Made by a program: the position numbers and the translations under genes
The notes under the pieces: generated by a model
The model's input: the letters and a program-made list of their open reading frames with translations, nothing else
Databases searched by the model: none
Told to the model about the DNA's origin: nothing
Part shown: one piece after another, positions 26,210 to 37,575 of the stretch
How the letters are laid out: each line of letters begins with the position of its first letter
Numbering within the stretch: the stretch's first letter is position 1
Origin: Paracyclopina nana
Lineage: Eukaryota > Arthropoda > Copepoda > Cyclopoida > Cyclopettidae
DNA length: 64,000 nt
Reading direction: 5' to 3'
Assembly: GCA_019096065.1 (NCBI GenBank)
Contig: JAGUCH010000009.1
Location: 4,474,001 to 4,538,000 of the forward strand

Positions 26210-29200
26210 CTAGAGTGAGAATTGATCTTGCTCCACCGGCTTCTCGATCCAATGGCCACAACCTGCAGTCATCAAGGCCGTCGTCACCTGGGCCTTGGCC
26301 TTTTGATAGTCCAAGGCAAGTTGCTTCACGGCTGAATACTGGATTGGGCTTTTCAACGAGGACTTCACAGGCCCAAGCTCGGCATACACTTTGAGGAAAC
26401 GAGTGAACACTGCAACAGAAATGAACTGATTTGAAAACACGTGGCCCTTAAGGTTTCCTCTTATCTGACTAGAGTTGTCGAGATGAAAAGTTGATCCGAA
26501 TAAATAATATGCTTATACCCAGCTAAGCCGGAGTAAGTGGAAAAAGTGCTAAAAGCTTTCCAGCTGCAATATCCAGGGATCAGAAGAAAATGTGCTAGTT
26601 CGCTTACATGCTTTCTTGCTTAATCTGGAAGTGTTGTCATTGATCGTCTTGCCAGTGGACCCGTTGACAATTTCAGGCTGGCCATGATCCATGATCCAGT
26701 TGACACTGTAGTCATGCGCTTTCGTGGCTTGCCTCGTTTCAGGCGAAGTGGTGGCAAACAGTTGAGGCATGTTGAGGTAATACTTGTCAGTGGGCAAAGG
26801 ACCCACGTGGTTGGCAATGCGCTCGTACAAGGCCCTCTTCATGTGGCCTGGGTGGAACTTGGAGCCCACCGTGATGGACTTGAGGTAGACTGGCTCGATC
26901 AAGTGGGTGAGCAGGGCGCCCTGAACTCCCAGGACATTCCAGCGCAAAATCTTGTCAGAGCAGGCCATCGTGAGCAGCCTGTCGCCAGACATGACTCCAT
27001 CCCACGTTTGCAAATGGAGCTTGGGCTTCAGTGGCACAGTGCCCATGCCACACTCGATTTTGGACCTAAAAAACAGAATACCAATACGCCATACAGGCAA
27101 AAATGCTAATATTACCGTAGCATTCCCCTTGAGGAGTCACTGGGAGGCCTCAAGGTGGTCTTCTCCTTCTTGGCCAAATCCTCGTCAGCATTGGTGACAA
27201 TGATGGCAACCTGGTCGTTGCCAAAATTCTCCACCTCGTTGGGAATGATTTTGGTGTCTTCCTCAATTTCAAGGATGGTTTGATCTCCAGCCAAGCTGCA
27301 TTCGTCAGCCAAGGTGGATGCGTCAACCTCACCGAGGACAGGATCGATGATGGCTGCTTTGGCCTCGATGTCCGCATCGGGTTGTTCCGGCTCAACTTTA
27401 GCAGTACTGTCAAGGTTAGTAGAGGAGGAGGACTCGTGTAGCGAGAAAATGCGAGCATCTCCACACGGCGAAGTGGTGATGAACAGATGAAATTCAATGC
27501 CTTCCTTGAGCCTAAAAATGAGAAATCTGATTATAATCCGATTATGCACACCTCGACGAGCTCAACTCACCTGTACTTTCGAGTCTCTGGATCCCTGACA
27601 AAAACAGTCTTCTCGTCCTCGTTTTTGGCCAACTCGAGTTGGTTGTACAGGAAGACAATCAGGCAGCGCCTGGTCACAATTTCGGCATGGGAGTCGTTGA
27701 CTACGCAGCCTTCAAGGCTCAGCTGCTCGCCATTAATGCACTTGGTACCTGAAAGCAAATTAATCATTCTCATTAAGTGAAAATCATCACCGTCACGGTA
27801 TGTCTCATTAGTTTACCCGAGCTGACGCAAATGACCTCAAAGATCAGCTGATCCTCCAAATCGCCCACGTCGTTTTCGGGGTCATATTCAGGATTGGGCT
27901 TGGTCATCACCGCGCCAGCCATGACCCGCCTCTTGGAGTAGGTGGTGGTGCCAAACAAGGATTGGTACTTGTTGGTCACCAGTTGCCCGATTTTGTCTGC
28001 GAACGAGTGGCCACTGGCAGCCTCGGAGTTGTTTTGCTGCGTGCTCATCATGTCGCCCGTCATGGGATCGAATCCCACTTTGTGCAAGTGCACAAGCAGC
28101 GCTTTGGAAGCGTTGAGCTTGGCATCCTTCTTCGACTTGCCAGAGCCTTCAAAAGACATCTCATTCAGCGAAGCCTTGATCACGAATTGGGGAGCATGGG
28201 AAGGCCCCGAGGTGGAGACCAGTTCTGGAAAAATAATTAAGCTTAAGTTTCTAGTGGCTCGAACTCGAGAGGATTCGTTACGAAAATACAGCCCAATTAA
28301 AATCTCGTATTTCAGAGGACACGGGATACAAAATGGAGGAAAGAAAGCCGCGCTTATTTTTAAAAGCCATATGCGCTAAGCATTTCTTATTGCCATTATT
28401 GACACTCTGCTCGTAAGCTGTTTGCTGCATTTCATTACAGAGTGTTGAGCAAACACGAGCACGGACAAAAAAGAGCGATTGTTCTCACAAATACACATAG
28501 CAGCGAGGGCTAGGCTTACGGTACTGGATCCCAGGGTAGAGCTCGTTCAAGATACTGACTGGGTTTTTCCCCTCCAATTCCATCCAATCGTCCAGGTCGC
28601 AATTGGCCCGAGGGTTGCTTTTTTCGGGCACCGAGCTTGTCTCGCTGACACGAAGGCCGCAAATGGCCTCGATGGCCTTTTGCGAGCAGGCCAATTTGGC
28701 CTCCTTCTTCGACTTGCCTTCGCCTGGCGGACAAGAATGCGATTAATTGCAATTGAACCAAGCTACAAAAAAGTACCACCTGCAAAAGTCTGGTCCTGGA
28801 TGCAGCAAACCATGGAAAAGGTGGGATTGTTGGGGGGACCCGTTTGAGAGGTCACCTTGTACTGGGGAGCCCTCGGGGGCGGAAACATCTCGTTGAGCAT
28901 CATGACAGCATTTTTTAACTGGACTGGCTTCCCTTTGAGGCTGGCCATGATATCTTCGGAGAACAAGGGGCCATCATTGTTGTTGGTGTCAATCGAAGAC
29001 TCGACCTCGGAGGACACGGCGGACTTTGGGCTGGGAGACCGGGTGACTTTTCGAACATTATTATTGCTAGTGGCCTTGCGAATTGGTGGCCTTGCTTCCC
29101 AAAAGCTAAAAAAAATGGATAGTCTAATTGAGATAACAATATCGTTTCCCACAATTTGGTAATGGCGCCAATATTGAGCACAGTACATGAAGGAAGCTTC

Positions 29201-29874
29201 GAATATTGTGGACTTACTTTCACGTATGGTAGTAATGTAGCAGTTGCTGACAAATGATCGCACGTGAGCAAAATTCAAAACTTTAAAGTGGTCTCGCCAA
29301 AAAAACCGCAAAGAAGAAAAAGAAAGGCTTTCATTTCCCACGACGACGTAGAAAGAAAGGGACCAAAATCTTGATCATGAATATGTACCTGCAAGAATTA
29401 GTTGGGCGCGAGTCATATCTTGAGCTCCACTGAGCTACGCGGTCCAAAACGTCGGCCATTTCGTTCCTTAGCTCCTTTTCTCGATCGGAAATCTAGAAAG
29501 GAACACGTTAAGGCAAATCAAGATAGTTTGTACGGAACTTTCTTCACCTGGTGATTGCTTCTTTGATACGTTGGAAGAAGCTGGCCTTTGGACCTTCGCG
29601 GAGGCCTTTGCTGCTGCTGAGATAAAGTCGCTTTGGCTGTCATCGTCGTGGTCATCGTCATATTAGAGGGATCGTTTTTGAGCAAATGTTTGACAGCTTT
29701 TTGGCAACATTTCATCACGGCCTCGTCCTCTGAATCAGCCCTGCCATAGAAAACGAGGCCATCGGAAATAATTGTCCGCGCCTGGTAGAGGTTTCCGTTG
29801 CCAGCATGAGGCAATTCCACCGACAACGAAGCATTCGGATTCAATTGTTCTAGTTGCGAGCGAATATCTTCCAT
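26210..29874 (-). CDS. ADAR: ADAR2-type double-stranded RNA adenosine deaminase
   Basis: Nine coding exons, complement(26210..26409, 26608..27065, 27116..27511, 27571..27748, 27817..28224, 28520..28723, 28780..29105, 29389..29492, 29548..29874), join in frame to 866 residues. The enzyme converts A to I in dsRNA in the nucleus, recoding neuronal transcripts in insects. Domains: a degenerate dsRBD-like segment (about 1-70), a polar linker, dsRBD1 (about 205-275), dsRBD2 (about 305-372) and the deaminase domain (about 400-866). Catalytic H477-A-E479, zinc Cys532 in PCGDARIF and Cys683 in TMACSDK are all present. The odd feature is an acidic insertion after Cys532: the two zinc cysteines are 151 residues apart, against roughly 65 in known ADAR2. 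A splice acceptor just before the start ATG shows an upstream 5' UTR exon. It is intact and probably functional. Confidence 0.96.
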
Positions 29875-30335
29875 TATGCCACACCTGCAAAAGATTTCGC
29901 AATTTATTATAACGCGCTCTTTGTTTACCTTTATTAAGAAACCAAAATACGAATTTCCGGGAAAACACTTAACGCTCGGCCGTTTAACGGAAAAAGAGTG
30001 TAAAATTGTGAAAGGCGAAATCAACTGAAATGAAGGCAAACATTTCTCGGGAAACCGCGTTGAGCTAAATAACCGAAAGGAACCGAACACGATATTATTA
30101 GCAAGTCTGTGCGAATATCAACGGAGAGCGTTTCTCGACGAACAAAATGCCGAAAAAGTCAAGAAGGCCAGAAGCGTATGTAAGTCGTAAGATAATCTTG
30201 GATAATGAGCGAAAAAGCCTTTTAAATACCTGAGAGAGACGATGGAAAACTTCTAACGCGAAAATTGATCCAGCCGGAAATGACAAGCTGAGCTTCAACA
30301 GACAGCTGTTGGAGGAATGCTCAGCTTCAGCTAAA
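29875..30335. promoter_or_regulatory. ADAR 5' region
   Basis: Minus-strand sequence immediately before the ADAR ATG shows a CTTTTGCAG acceptor (near 29884), so at least one non-coding first exon lies upstream, possibly within this stretch. I could not place its donor or promoter. No other gene is seen. Confidence 0.45.
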
Positions 30336-30343
30336 GCTGAGCG

Positions 30344-30592
30344 AAGTGCTGCCAGATTTTTATCATGGAAAGACGCCGCACTTGTCGAAAATAGCTAGGA
30401 TCGGCGTAGCTGTCGACAAATTGGCCCATAATAGCCGGTTTTTTCTCAACTGATTGTCATGAATCTGAAAAAGCGCCGCAAATTCGTCAAATAATATCTG
30501 ATCTTTAGCTTTTTGGAGGTGTCCTCAAAAATAGCCACTGCAGCCTCAAAAGTAGCCGCTGCGGCTTAAACCCCCCGCATCTGGCAGCACTG
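30344..30592. mobile_element. hAT-type MITE with 8-bp target-site duplication
   Basis: The 249-bp element has inverted ends, with AGTGCTGCCAGAT at the left matching ATCTGGCAGCACT at the right. The right end read outward gives CAGTGCTGCCA, a typical hAT terminus. It is flanked by identical 8-bp direct repeats GCTGAGCG (30336-30343 and 30593-30600), the length hAT transposases generate. The interior is non-coding. It lies between ADAR and the agatoxin-like peptide gene. Confidence 0.88.
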
Positions 30593-31046
30593 GCTGAGCG
30601 GAAGATGGAAAACGAGTTTAATCAGCTGATTTTGCTTCATTACGTCATCAGTCAGCCTTTGGCAAGAGCGTGAAAATTCAAACGTCATTAAGTGAGGCAT
30701 GTCTTATTTTTCAACCATCAAGTTTTGTATCTTTTTCAGTGAGCCTACTAGGATGTCAGCGCCGTTGAAGGTGACAATTGCGGGGCATTTGAGTTGGCAT
30801 TCATGCACATAGTGATAATGAGAAGAATCGTGGAACACAGTCCCACAGTGAGCAATTTGCGGCGGCCCCCAGAAAGTGTGCGTGGAGGAGCCTTTATGAG
30901 AGCTGTATGTAATACAGAAGGCGTAGCGAGCGGCGCAACAGAGAGCCTTTATCACATGAGGCCTTGCCACAAAACGTTCAGTTCCTCAGGAAAGTTGAAG
31001 AAGAAGCTAGCAAGGCCTACCCATAGCAAGCACATCATCCTCAACA

Positions 31047-31550
31047 ATGAAAGGTTTCATTCTCTTGGGCATTTTGACCTTTGTGGTAGCCTTGGCTACC
31101 TCCGCTGCTGCCACTGATGACTACGATGAAGGTGAACCATTTGCTTTCATGTAATAAAACCCTTTCATATCTTCCTTTTTCTCGTGCAGAAATGTTGGCG
31201 AAAAGGCTGGAGTATTTGCAAGACTTGAACGAATTGATGGGGCCCGCGAGCAGGATGGAAAAATCCAAGTAGGCTTCTAATTTATGCACCCCAAGAAATT
31301 TTGCCTTACCTTTTTTCCTATCTTACAGGAGAGGCCAATTTTGCTTGAGCAGGGATATGACATGCCCTAGCAGAACTGATGGCAGGGACTTTTGCTGCAC
31401 TGGCTCCCAGTGTGCATGCAACATTTTCGGGCAAAACTGCAGGTACAGTAAAACTTTGTTGGGAATATTCGAAACCATGCATAAGCTCTTTTTTGCCCTT
31501 TTTTCAGATGTAGCTCCTTGGGACTCTTCCAAAGACTTGGCCGTCGTTAA
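31047..31550 (+). CDS. Agatoxin-like neuropeptide precursor (endogenous cystine-knot peptide)
   Basis: Four small exons (31047..31131, 31190..31268, 31329..31442, 31508..31550) join in frame to 106 residues. A hydrophobic signal peptide (about 1-22) is followed by an acidic spacer, a dibasic KR site at 55-56 and a mature region (57-104). That region has eight cysteines at 60, 67, 77, 78, 83, 85, 92 and 94. The C-X6-C-X9-CC-X4-C-X1-C-X6-C-X1-C spacing and the LGLFQ-type tail are those of the arthropod agatoxin-like peptide family. The precursor ends in Gly-Arg-Arg, so C-terminal amidation at residue 103 is predicted. Homologues are neuroendocrine peptides of insects and crustaceans, related in fold to spider venom toxins; a venom role is not implied. 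Strictly, the family call is by pattern. No disruption is seen. Confidence 0.88.
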
Positions 31551-31841
31551 GAGTAACAATGACTTACCGATGGGCTTGAAGCTGCTGAAAAACCGTTTTA
31601 CTCATTTCATCATTGACAGAGGACACAACGCTTTCGTTATCACTTTGTGTTAGCTTTCAAGAACAGAAATCTCAGTCGTTTTTCACATCGTTTCTTTCTT
31701 TTTTCAGTTTTCTTTGTGTATTTTTGATAAAATATATATAGTATATGAGTCTGTCGTGCAGGGGTCAAACAACTATAGGCATCAACTACTCCATCAACAT
31801 AATAATGTCCCTTTTAAACCAATGTACTATTATTGTGGCGA

Positions 31842-31847
31842 AATAAA
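31842..31847 (+). promoter_or_regulatory. Poly(A) signal, agatoxin-like peptide gene
   Basis: AATAAA about 290 bp after the stop codon and the first canonical signal on this strand downstream of the gene. Confidence 0.5.
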
Positions 31848-33433
31848 CAACTCTTTTCAAAACCCGTAATCCAGCTCCAAATGCCTGAGACTATAAGTAT
31901 TGCAGAAAAAATAGGCACAAATCGAGTAAGCTCTCAATGCTATGTAAAAGAAGCAAATACAGTTCATTTTACATAGCAGAACATTAATTTTTGAGAATTT
32001 GAGCGGCCCGGCTCTAGAAAAATCACATATGATTCAGGCTATGAAATTGGGCTTTGCTTACGGAGGCTCTGGTAGTAATAATTTTTGCCGCTAGGAGGAG
32101 CTAATGATAGCACAGCTAATGGCAGCGTAGGCTAAGCGGGCTGAAAATTGAATTTCGATCTGTTTCTGTTTGCACCTGCTCTGCTGCTAGCCCCGATCTA
32201 AAAAAATTGAACCTCCGATCAATTTTTAAAGTCAACAGATATGGTATATTTCAACTAATTCACTAATATTTCAGTCTTCTAATTTTTTAAAAGTAAGATT
32301 TAATCCAGTTTTGTTGCCATTTTATGGGCACATTGAGTAATAATTGTGTGCTTTGCAGGACAATTTGCCCAAGAAAAGCAAGCTTAAAGCACAGAGGAGC
32401 TTTCTGGAAAAGACAGAAAATATCTTGTTTTTAGACCAGAACGCCAAATATTTTGTTTTGAAAAGTCAAAAAGCCAAATGATAACGATTATGCGACGAAC
32501 TAGTTGAAAGGACGCCGAATTAGAATCGGAGGTTACTCCTAATGCCATCTTTTTTACCTTATTCGGAAAAATGTAACTAAACCGTGAGCAAAGCCCAATT
32601 ACGAGCAGTCTTCGAAGTTCACGTCTGTTGAATGAATATTAGCCAATTTTTCGATTTCTATGACGCAAACCCAACTAATTTTGAGCCTGCCTCGCATTCC
32701 ACTTAAGCAGAGATTCACTTAGAATGCGCAAATTTTCTCTGTTAATCCACAACCTTTGAGGTTGCGTGAAATGAAGGAAAAGTTCCGAAAACAACGTGAG
32801 TCGAGATTGGCGAAAAACTAAACAAAAATTGCGGGAAATCACCACGCGACAAAAACGAAAACAAAGTATCGCATAAGTAGTCGAATTTTGGGATTGTTTC
32901 ATTTTCAACGTCGTAATATTATTCCTAGAATATGAATAAATCGAGAAACCGTTACGAATTATAAAATCACGCCAGAATCGAGCGTTTTTTGCCGCGTTTT
33001 GGGCCGTGCCTAGTTTTGTAATACTGTAGCGAGTTGATATTTTTCAAGTCACTCTTCAAATTTCTCAGCTGTATATACCATCGTTAAAAAGCCTCGTACT
33101 TGAAAGTTTGATATTTATAATATTATCAAAAATTAATAAGCTCTTATTGTATCCAAAACCAACATAGTATGACAGAGTTGAATAAATTCTCTTTATGAAG
33201 AAAACAGATCGGGTCATTTTTTCGATCAGATATCGCCGAAAATCTGGCTCTGTTTTCAGATTTTTCCGCGGCGGCAACAAAGCAACATCGCATTTTTTTG
33301 CTGTAAACAAAAGCCCACGTGGAAAGTTCTCAACTCAATATAAAAGGTGACTATCTCTTATATATTATTTATTTCGTCAATCTGCGCGTGGTTTAAGCAT
33401 TCGGAGCCTCATAAGTGTCTTTTTTTTTGAAAG
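31848..33433. other. Non-coding stretch before NAP1
   Basis: No gene seen. It contains the inverted-repeat pair at 32045-32600 and, toward its right end, the NAP1 promoter and 5' UTR. The sequence just before the ATG contains a run of T residues. Confidence 0.5.
32045..32600. repeat. Inverted-repeat pair, possible 556-bp TIR element
   Basis: AATTGGGCTTTGCTTACGG at 32045 has a near-perfect inverted partner at 32582-32600 (one mismatch in 19), with weaker similarity extending inward, including a shared TAGGAG block. No target-site duplication or coding frame is evident, so its nature as a transposon is inference. Confidence 0.5.
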
Positions 33434-35204
33434 ATGGCCGATCCAGAGAAGGCAATGGAGGTCGAAAACGACCACGACGATGACGTGGAGGACGAGGAGG
33501 TCGACGGCAGCCAAGTGAAGGCCAGCATGGCCGCAGAGCTTCTGAAGAACCCGGCCTTGTTCAACGCTCTCCAGGGCAAACTTAACTCCATGGTTGGCAT
33601 GAATTCCGGATACATAGCGGTACTTGTTTGACCATTTTTCTCATTTCTTGATCTCTGTGATGAATGCCATTATGGCTCTATCTGACACCTCTTATATGAA
33701 TCATGTTCCGTGATTTTACTTGTTTGATCTGAAGCTCCTTTTCACTTAATTGAACTTGTTTCCCTATCGGTTTTACTGATAACCGTCTCTCTTAATATTC
33801 CAGTCTTTGCCGGCTTCGGTGAAAAGGCGGGTCAAGGCTCTGAAAAAGGTCCAACTGGAGGCGACCAAGATCGAGGCCAAATTTTATGAGGAAGTTCATC
33901 AGCTGGAATGCAAATATCATGAACTTTATAAGCCGCTCTATGATAAACGAACCAAAATAACCAAAGGTTTGTAGCAGCTTTCTCCTTATCACGTTTTTCT
34001 CTTTTAAGTACAAGAACTAGGTACGGCTATGATCGAACCAGTTCAGTACTTAGTGATGAATGCCATTGTGGCTCAAATCTGACACCTCTTATGAAGGCCT
34101 TTTCTGATTTTAACCTATATTCTGATTGCTAGCTAAACTTAACTATTTCCCTGTTATTTGAGAATTGGTATTAAAGAGTACTGGATTTTCTAGGTGATTA
34201 TGAGCCTAATGAAGATGAATGTGATTGGCCTAGTGATGAGGAGGAAGAGGACGAGGAACTGGCTGGAGATATGAAGGACAAAGCCAAGTTGGAAGAGGAG
34301 AAGAAAAAGGCTGACGAGGAGGGCAAGGACATCAAGGGTGTGCCTGAATTCTGGCTGACCATCTTCAAGAACGTGGACATGCTGCAAGAAATGGTCCAAG
34401 AGGCTGACGAAGAAGTCCTCAAAAAGCTGACAGACATCACTGTAACCTTCAGTGAAAAGCCAATGGTACAATTGCCAATTTCTTATCGTGGACTCGTTTT
34501 ATTGAGCATCTTTTTTCTCAGGGCTTCACTCTCCATTTTTATTTCGCCCACAACGATTACTTCACCAACTCCGTCTTGACCAAGGAGTACGAGATGAAAT
34601 GCGAGCCTAATGAGGACGATCCATTCAGCTTCGAAGGCCCCGAAATTTTCAAGTGCAAGGGCACCACCATCAATTGGGTTGAAGGCCGAAATTTAACCGT
34701 TAAGACCGTGAAGAAGAAGCAGAAGCATAAGAGCAAAGGCAACACGAGGACCATCACAAAACAAGTCAAAAGCGACAGCTTTTTCAACTTCTTCGATCCC
34801 CCACCAATCCCGGATGATCCCAACGCAGAAATCGATCCTGAAACCCAAGATCTACTCACTGCTGATTTCGAAATCGGCCATTATATTCGGGATAGAATTA
34901 TTCCTAGGGCCGTTCTCTTCTTCACTGGTAATTGTTTTAACTCAATTAATCCGGCTTCTTATCGTATCAGTTCACGTTCAAGTTTCTAAAACGAGAATTT
35001 GCTAGATTCTGCTAATTAGTTATACAACTTGCTGATGCTTATATTGATACATATATTTAAATAGGGGAAGCTCTTGAGGAAGAGGATTTCGATGAAGAAG
35101 AGGATGAGGACGAGGAGGATGGTGAAGAGGAGGAGGACGAAGACCCGGATTTCGATCCTGCCAAGGCCAAAGGCCAAAATGCACAGGATTGCAAGCAGCA
35201 GTGA
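33434..35204 (+). CDS. NAP1: Nucleosome assembly protein 1 (NAP1-like)
   Basis: Five exons (33434..33619, 33804..33966, 34194..34465, 34522..34927, 35065..35204) give 388 residues, the normal NAP1L1/NAP1 length. NAP1 is a histone H2A-H2B chaperone that shuttles between cytoplasm and nucleus. The dimerisation helix (VKALKKVQLEATKIEAKFYEEVH), shown here only as a landmark around residues 70-95, leads into the earmuff domain. The histone-binding region has the FYFAHNDYF-type motif, and a highly acidic tail follows. The protein ends in CKQQ, the CaaX prenylation box kept in NAP1 proteins. Introns 1 and 2 share a duplicated 44-bp block. AATAAA at 35275 ends the gene. No defects are seen. Confidence 0.96.
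33657..34095 (+). repeat. 44-bp block shared by NAP1 introns 1 and 2
   Basis: 33657-33700 in intron 1 and 34053-34095 in intron 2 both read GTGATGAATGCCATT, then TGGCTC, then ATCTGACACCTCTTAT, differing at only a few bases. Weaker likeness continues downstream. One intron probably received sequence from the other, or both carry copies of the same small element. Confidence 0.7.
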
Positions 35205-35274
35205 ACGAAGTAACGCTTTCTGCATTTTTGATAATCAACATCTCTATTCTCTAAGAAAATCTTCTGGTGTACAC

Positions 35275-35280
35275 AATAAA
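35275..35280 (+). promoter_or_regulatory. Poly(A) signal, NAP1
   Basis: AATAAA 71 bp after the NAP1 stop codon. Confidence 0.6.
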
Positions 35281-36417
35281 ATGGCGGCTTGAGTGAATCT
35301 CCAATCTTGGTTAATGATTTATTATACGGAGCGGGTGCGCTCTGGTATATTTCCCACAGCTTTCCTTGCTTCAGTATATCAACAGTATGTGGTCCACTAC
35401 ACATGCACACTGGGCAAAACCTTAAAAAATTTACTAAGCTTTAGTAATAAGGTTTACTCCTTCTCTAATTCAACTTGAGTAATGAGCTAACAAAAAATCA
35501 AAAATAGCGGTTTTACGACTGTTTTGCCCCGCAGTGCCTGGCCTTTCATGAAGGTTGTGTTTGCCTTAGTTTCGTGCCTAACTTGGTTTGAGTTTGTGGA
35601 AATTTGTCCGGCGTCATATGTTGCGAGTTATTTTTTTGACCATATTTAAGGTAAGTCCTGGTCTTTTTTAAGGGCTTCTTCGGTTGTGCTGTTTTGCATG
35701 CGCTAGATAATCCAATAATGAACCTCAATCTTTCATGAACCAACTTTTTGACAAATCAATATTGCTTCAAAGCAAAGGAAGGCCTCTTTCTATATTGAAC
35801 CTTCAACATGGTGATTTTGCACTTTGCTAAAATGGCGTACGTAGAAAAAGAAGCTCAGCTTTTAAAGCAATTGGAATCGAGTGACGCATTAGTCCCCTAT
35901 TCCAAATAAATTAATGACCATGCATATGGAATTTCCAGAACGCTTGGTGATTGATTGGCCTATTGTTGTAATGAAATTGAGTTTTTGGCCTTGGAAGGCC
36001 AATCAAAGACCACAACACTTACCAGGACTTTCTTGTTGCGTGAGTCACTCCAATTTTAGGGGTTGGCTCCGCTTTTTGTTTGCTCCCTTTTTTCTGTCCT
36101 TCATTTGAATTGAGGAGTGGAATTTCCCAGCTTGATACTATTTTCAGGGCTGACATATTTGTTTTTACAGATTTATGTGCATGTTTGCTTACTCAGTGTA
36201 ATAATGGTGCGGCCTTTGCATGTGTGGCCTTGAAACAAAATGGTAATTATTCTTTTTGTGGCAGCACCCAAAGTCATGGAGTTTTGAAAGCACAGTCATA
36301 GAAAAAAGTTGGATAATATAGCTTTAACATGACCCATATACATGCTGAGTATATAACTCCAGTACTTTAGAAGAGCTCTTTGTTTGCCTTGTTATTAATG
36401 GTTATTCTTGCCTTAGA
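35281..36417. other. Intergenic, nothing recognised
   Basis: No conserved frame. The sequence just before 36418 (ccttag) is an acceptor-like site, so an upstream non-coding exon of the Dpy-30-motif gene may lie in this stretch. Confidence 0.5.
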
Positions 36418-37575
36418 ATGTCTTTGCCTACTCCACCAAAATACCTATCAAGACATGAGGTGTTCAAAGTAAAAAGCGGAGGGACTTCACTAGAAGACAC
36501 CATGTCAGCTGCTGAAGTGGAAAGCAACTCCTCATCAACTGGATCCCAATATTTGCAAGAGGTCCTAGGTGATGTCTTGGCTGATGCTTTGTCAAAAGTG
36601 GCAAAAGAAAGGCCAATGGACCCCATCCAATATGTTGCTGACTATTTGCATGGCCTGAAGCAGCCACATTTTGCTCAAGAGCCTTCTAAAACATTGGAGC
36701 CACCCAAAAGCCCAAGTCCTGAACCTCCCAAAAGTCCAAGTCCAGACCCTCCTCAAATCTCCAGCCCTGAACCTCCACCAAAAAGTCTTGATCCAGAAAC
36801 AGGACAGAGCCTGGAAGAGGATTTTGGTTTACAAGATCCAGATGTTACGAATGGGTTACAGCAAGTAAGTTCTAACTATTTTTCATCTGGCTGGACTGGT
36901 TGCTCTTACACTCTTTTTGTTGCAGAATGGAGAATCGAAAAGTAGGCCAAGCAGCTCGGCTGTTAGGCGAAGAACTGCTCAATCTGAGCCTCCGCCATCA
37001 TTAGGAAATGGAAGCTTGTCTACTTCAAATCCTGGGACCTCCTCATCAGTGGACTCTAGCAATTTTGCTGATGAATTGAACTCCTCAAATGAAAATTCAC
37101 CCCAGGGAAGGCTTCAAAAATTCAGGCTCAGAACCCAAAGCTTGGACAGGAAAACGGGCAAAACAAAGAAGTCGCGCAAAAGGTAAATGAAATGAAGCCT
37201 TGTGGGTTGGCATTTATTTTGCAAGTAGCAAATACTGACATTATGACTTTTCCATGGAAAACTAGGCGTCTTGCAAAAAGTTAACTGAATTTTACTTTCA
37301 GTTTGAAATTCAGTAAGCACTTGCCTGCAGTGGCCATGAGCAAAGATGAGTACAGAGCCAGAAGAGGCTTGTTGCCACCCATGAGTGAAAGCCCTAAAAG
37401 CAGTGCTGAAGAGCTTGAACCCAGGATCAGCCCAAAAGTGTCATACTCAAGATATGCCAATAGTGTCAAGGCAAAGCCCAGGCAATTGGCACCCCTTGAT
37501 GAGCCAAATACCTTTAACATGGAGAAGCACAACAGGAGAAACAAGAAATTGTCTGAGATGGCTAACAAGAGATAA
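36418..37575 (+). CDS. Dpy-30 motif protein with proline/serine-rich repeats
   Basis: Three exons (36418..36864, 36926..37182, 37302..37575) join in frame to 325 residues. A Dpy-30 dimerisation motif is clear at about 43-82 (SQYLQEVLGDVLADALSKV start; the YVADYLHGL end is typical). In other proteins this helix pair docks regulatory subunits, in histone methyltransferase complexes or in ciliary and AKAP assemblies. It is followed by degenerate PPKSPSP-type repeats (about 95-130), a Ser-rich stretch and a basic C-terminal half with KTKKSRKR. The DYDC-like axonemal class is a better fit than nuclear DPY30, which is about 100 residues, but I cannot decide. AATAAA lies at 37887. Confidence 0.82.
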
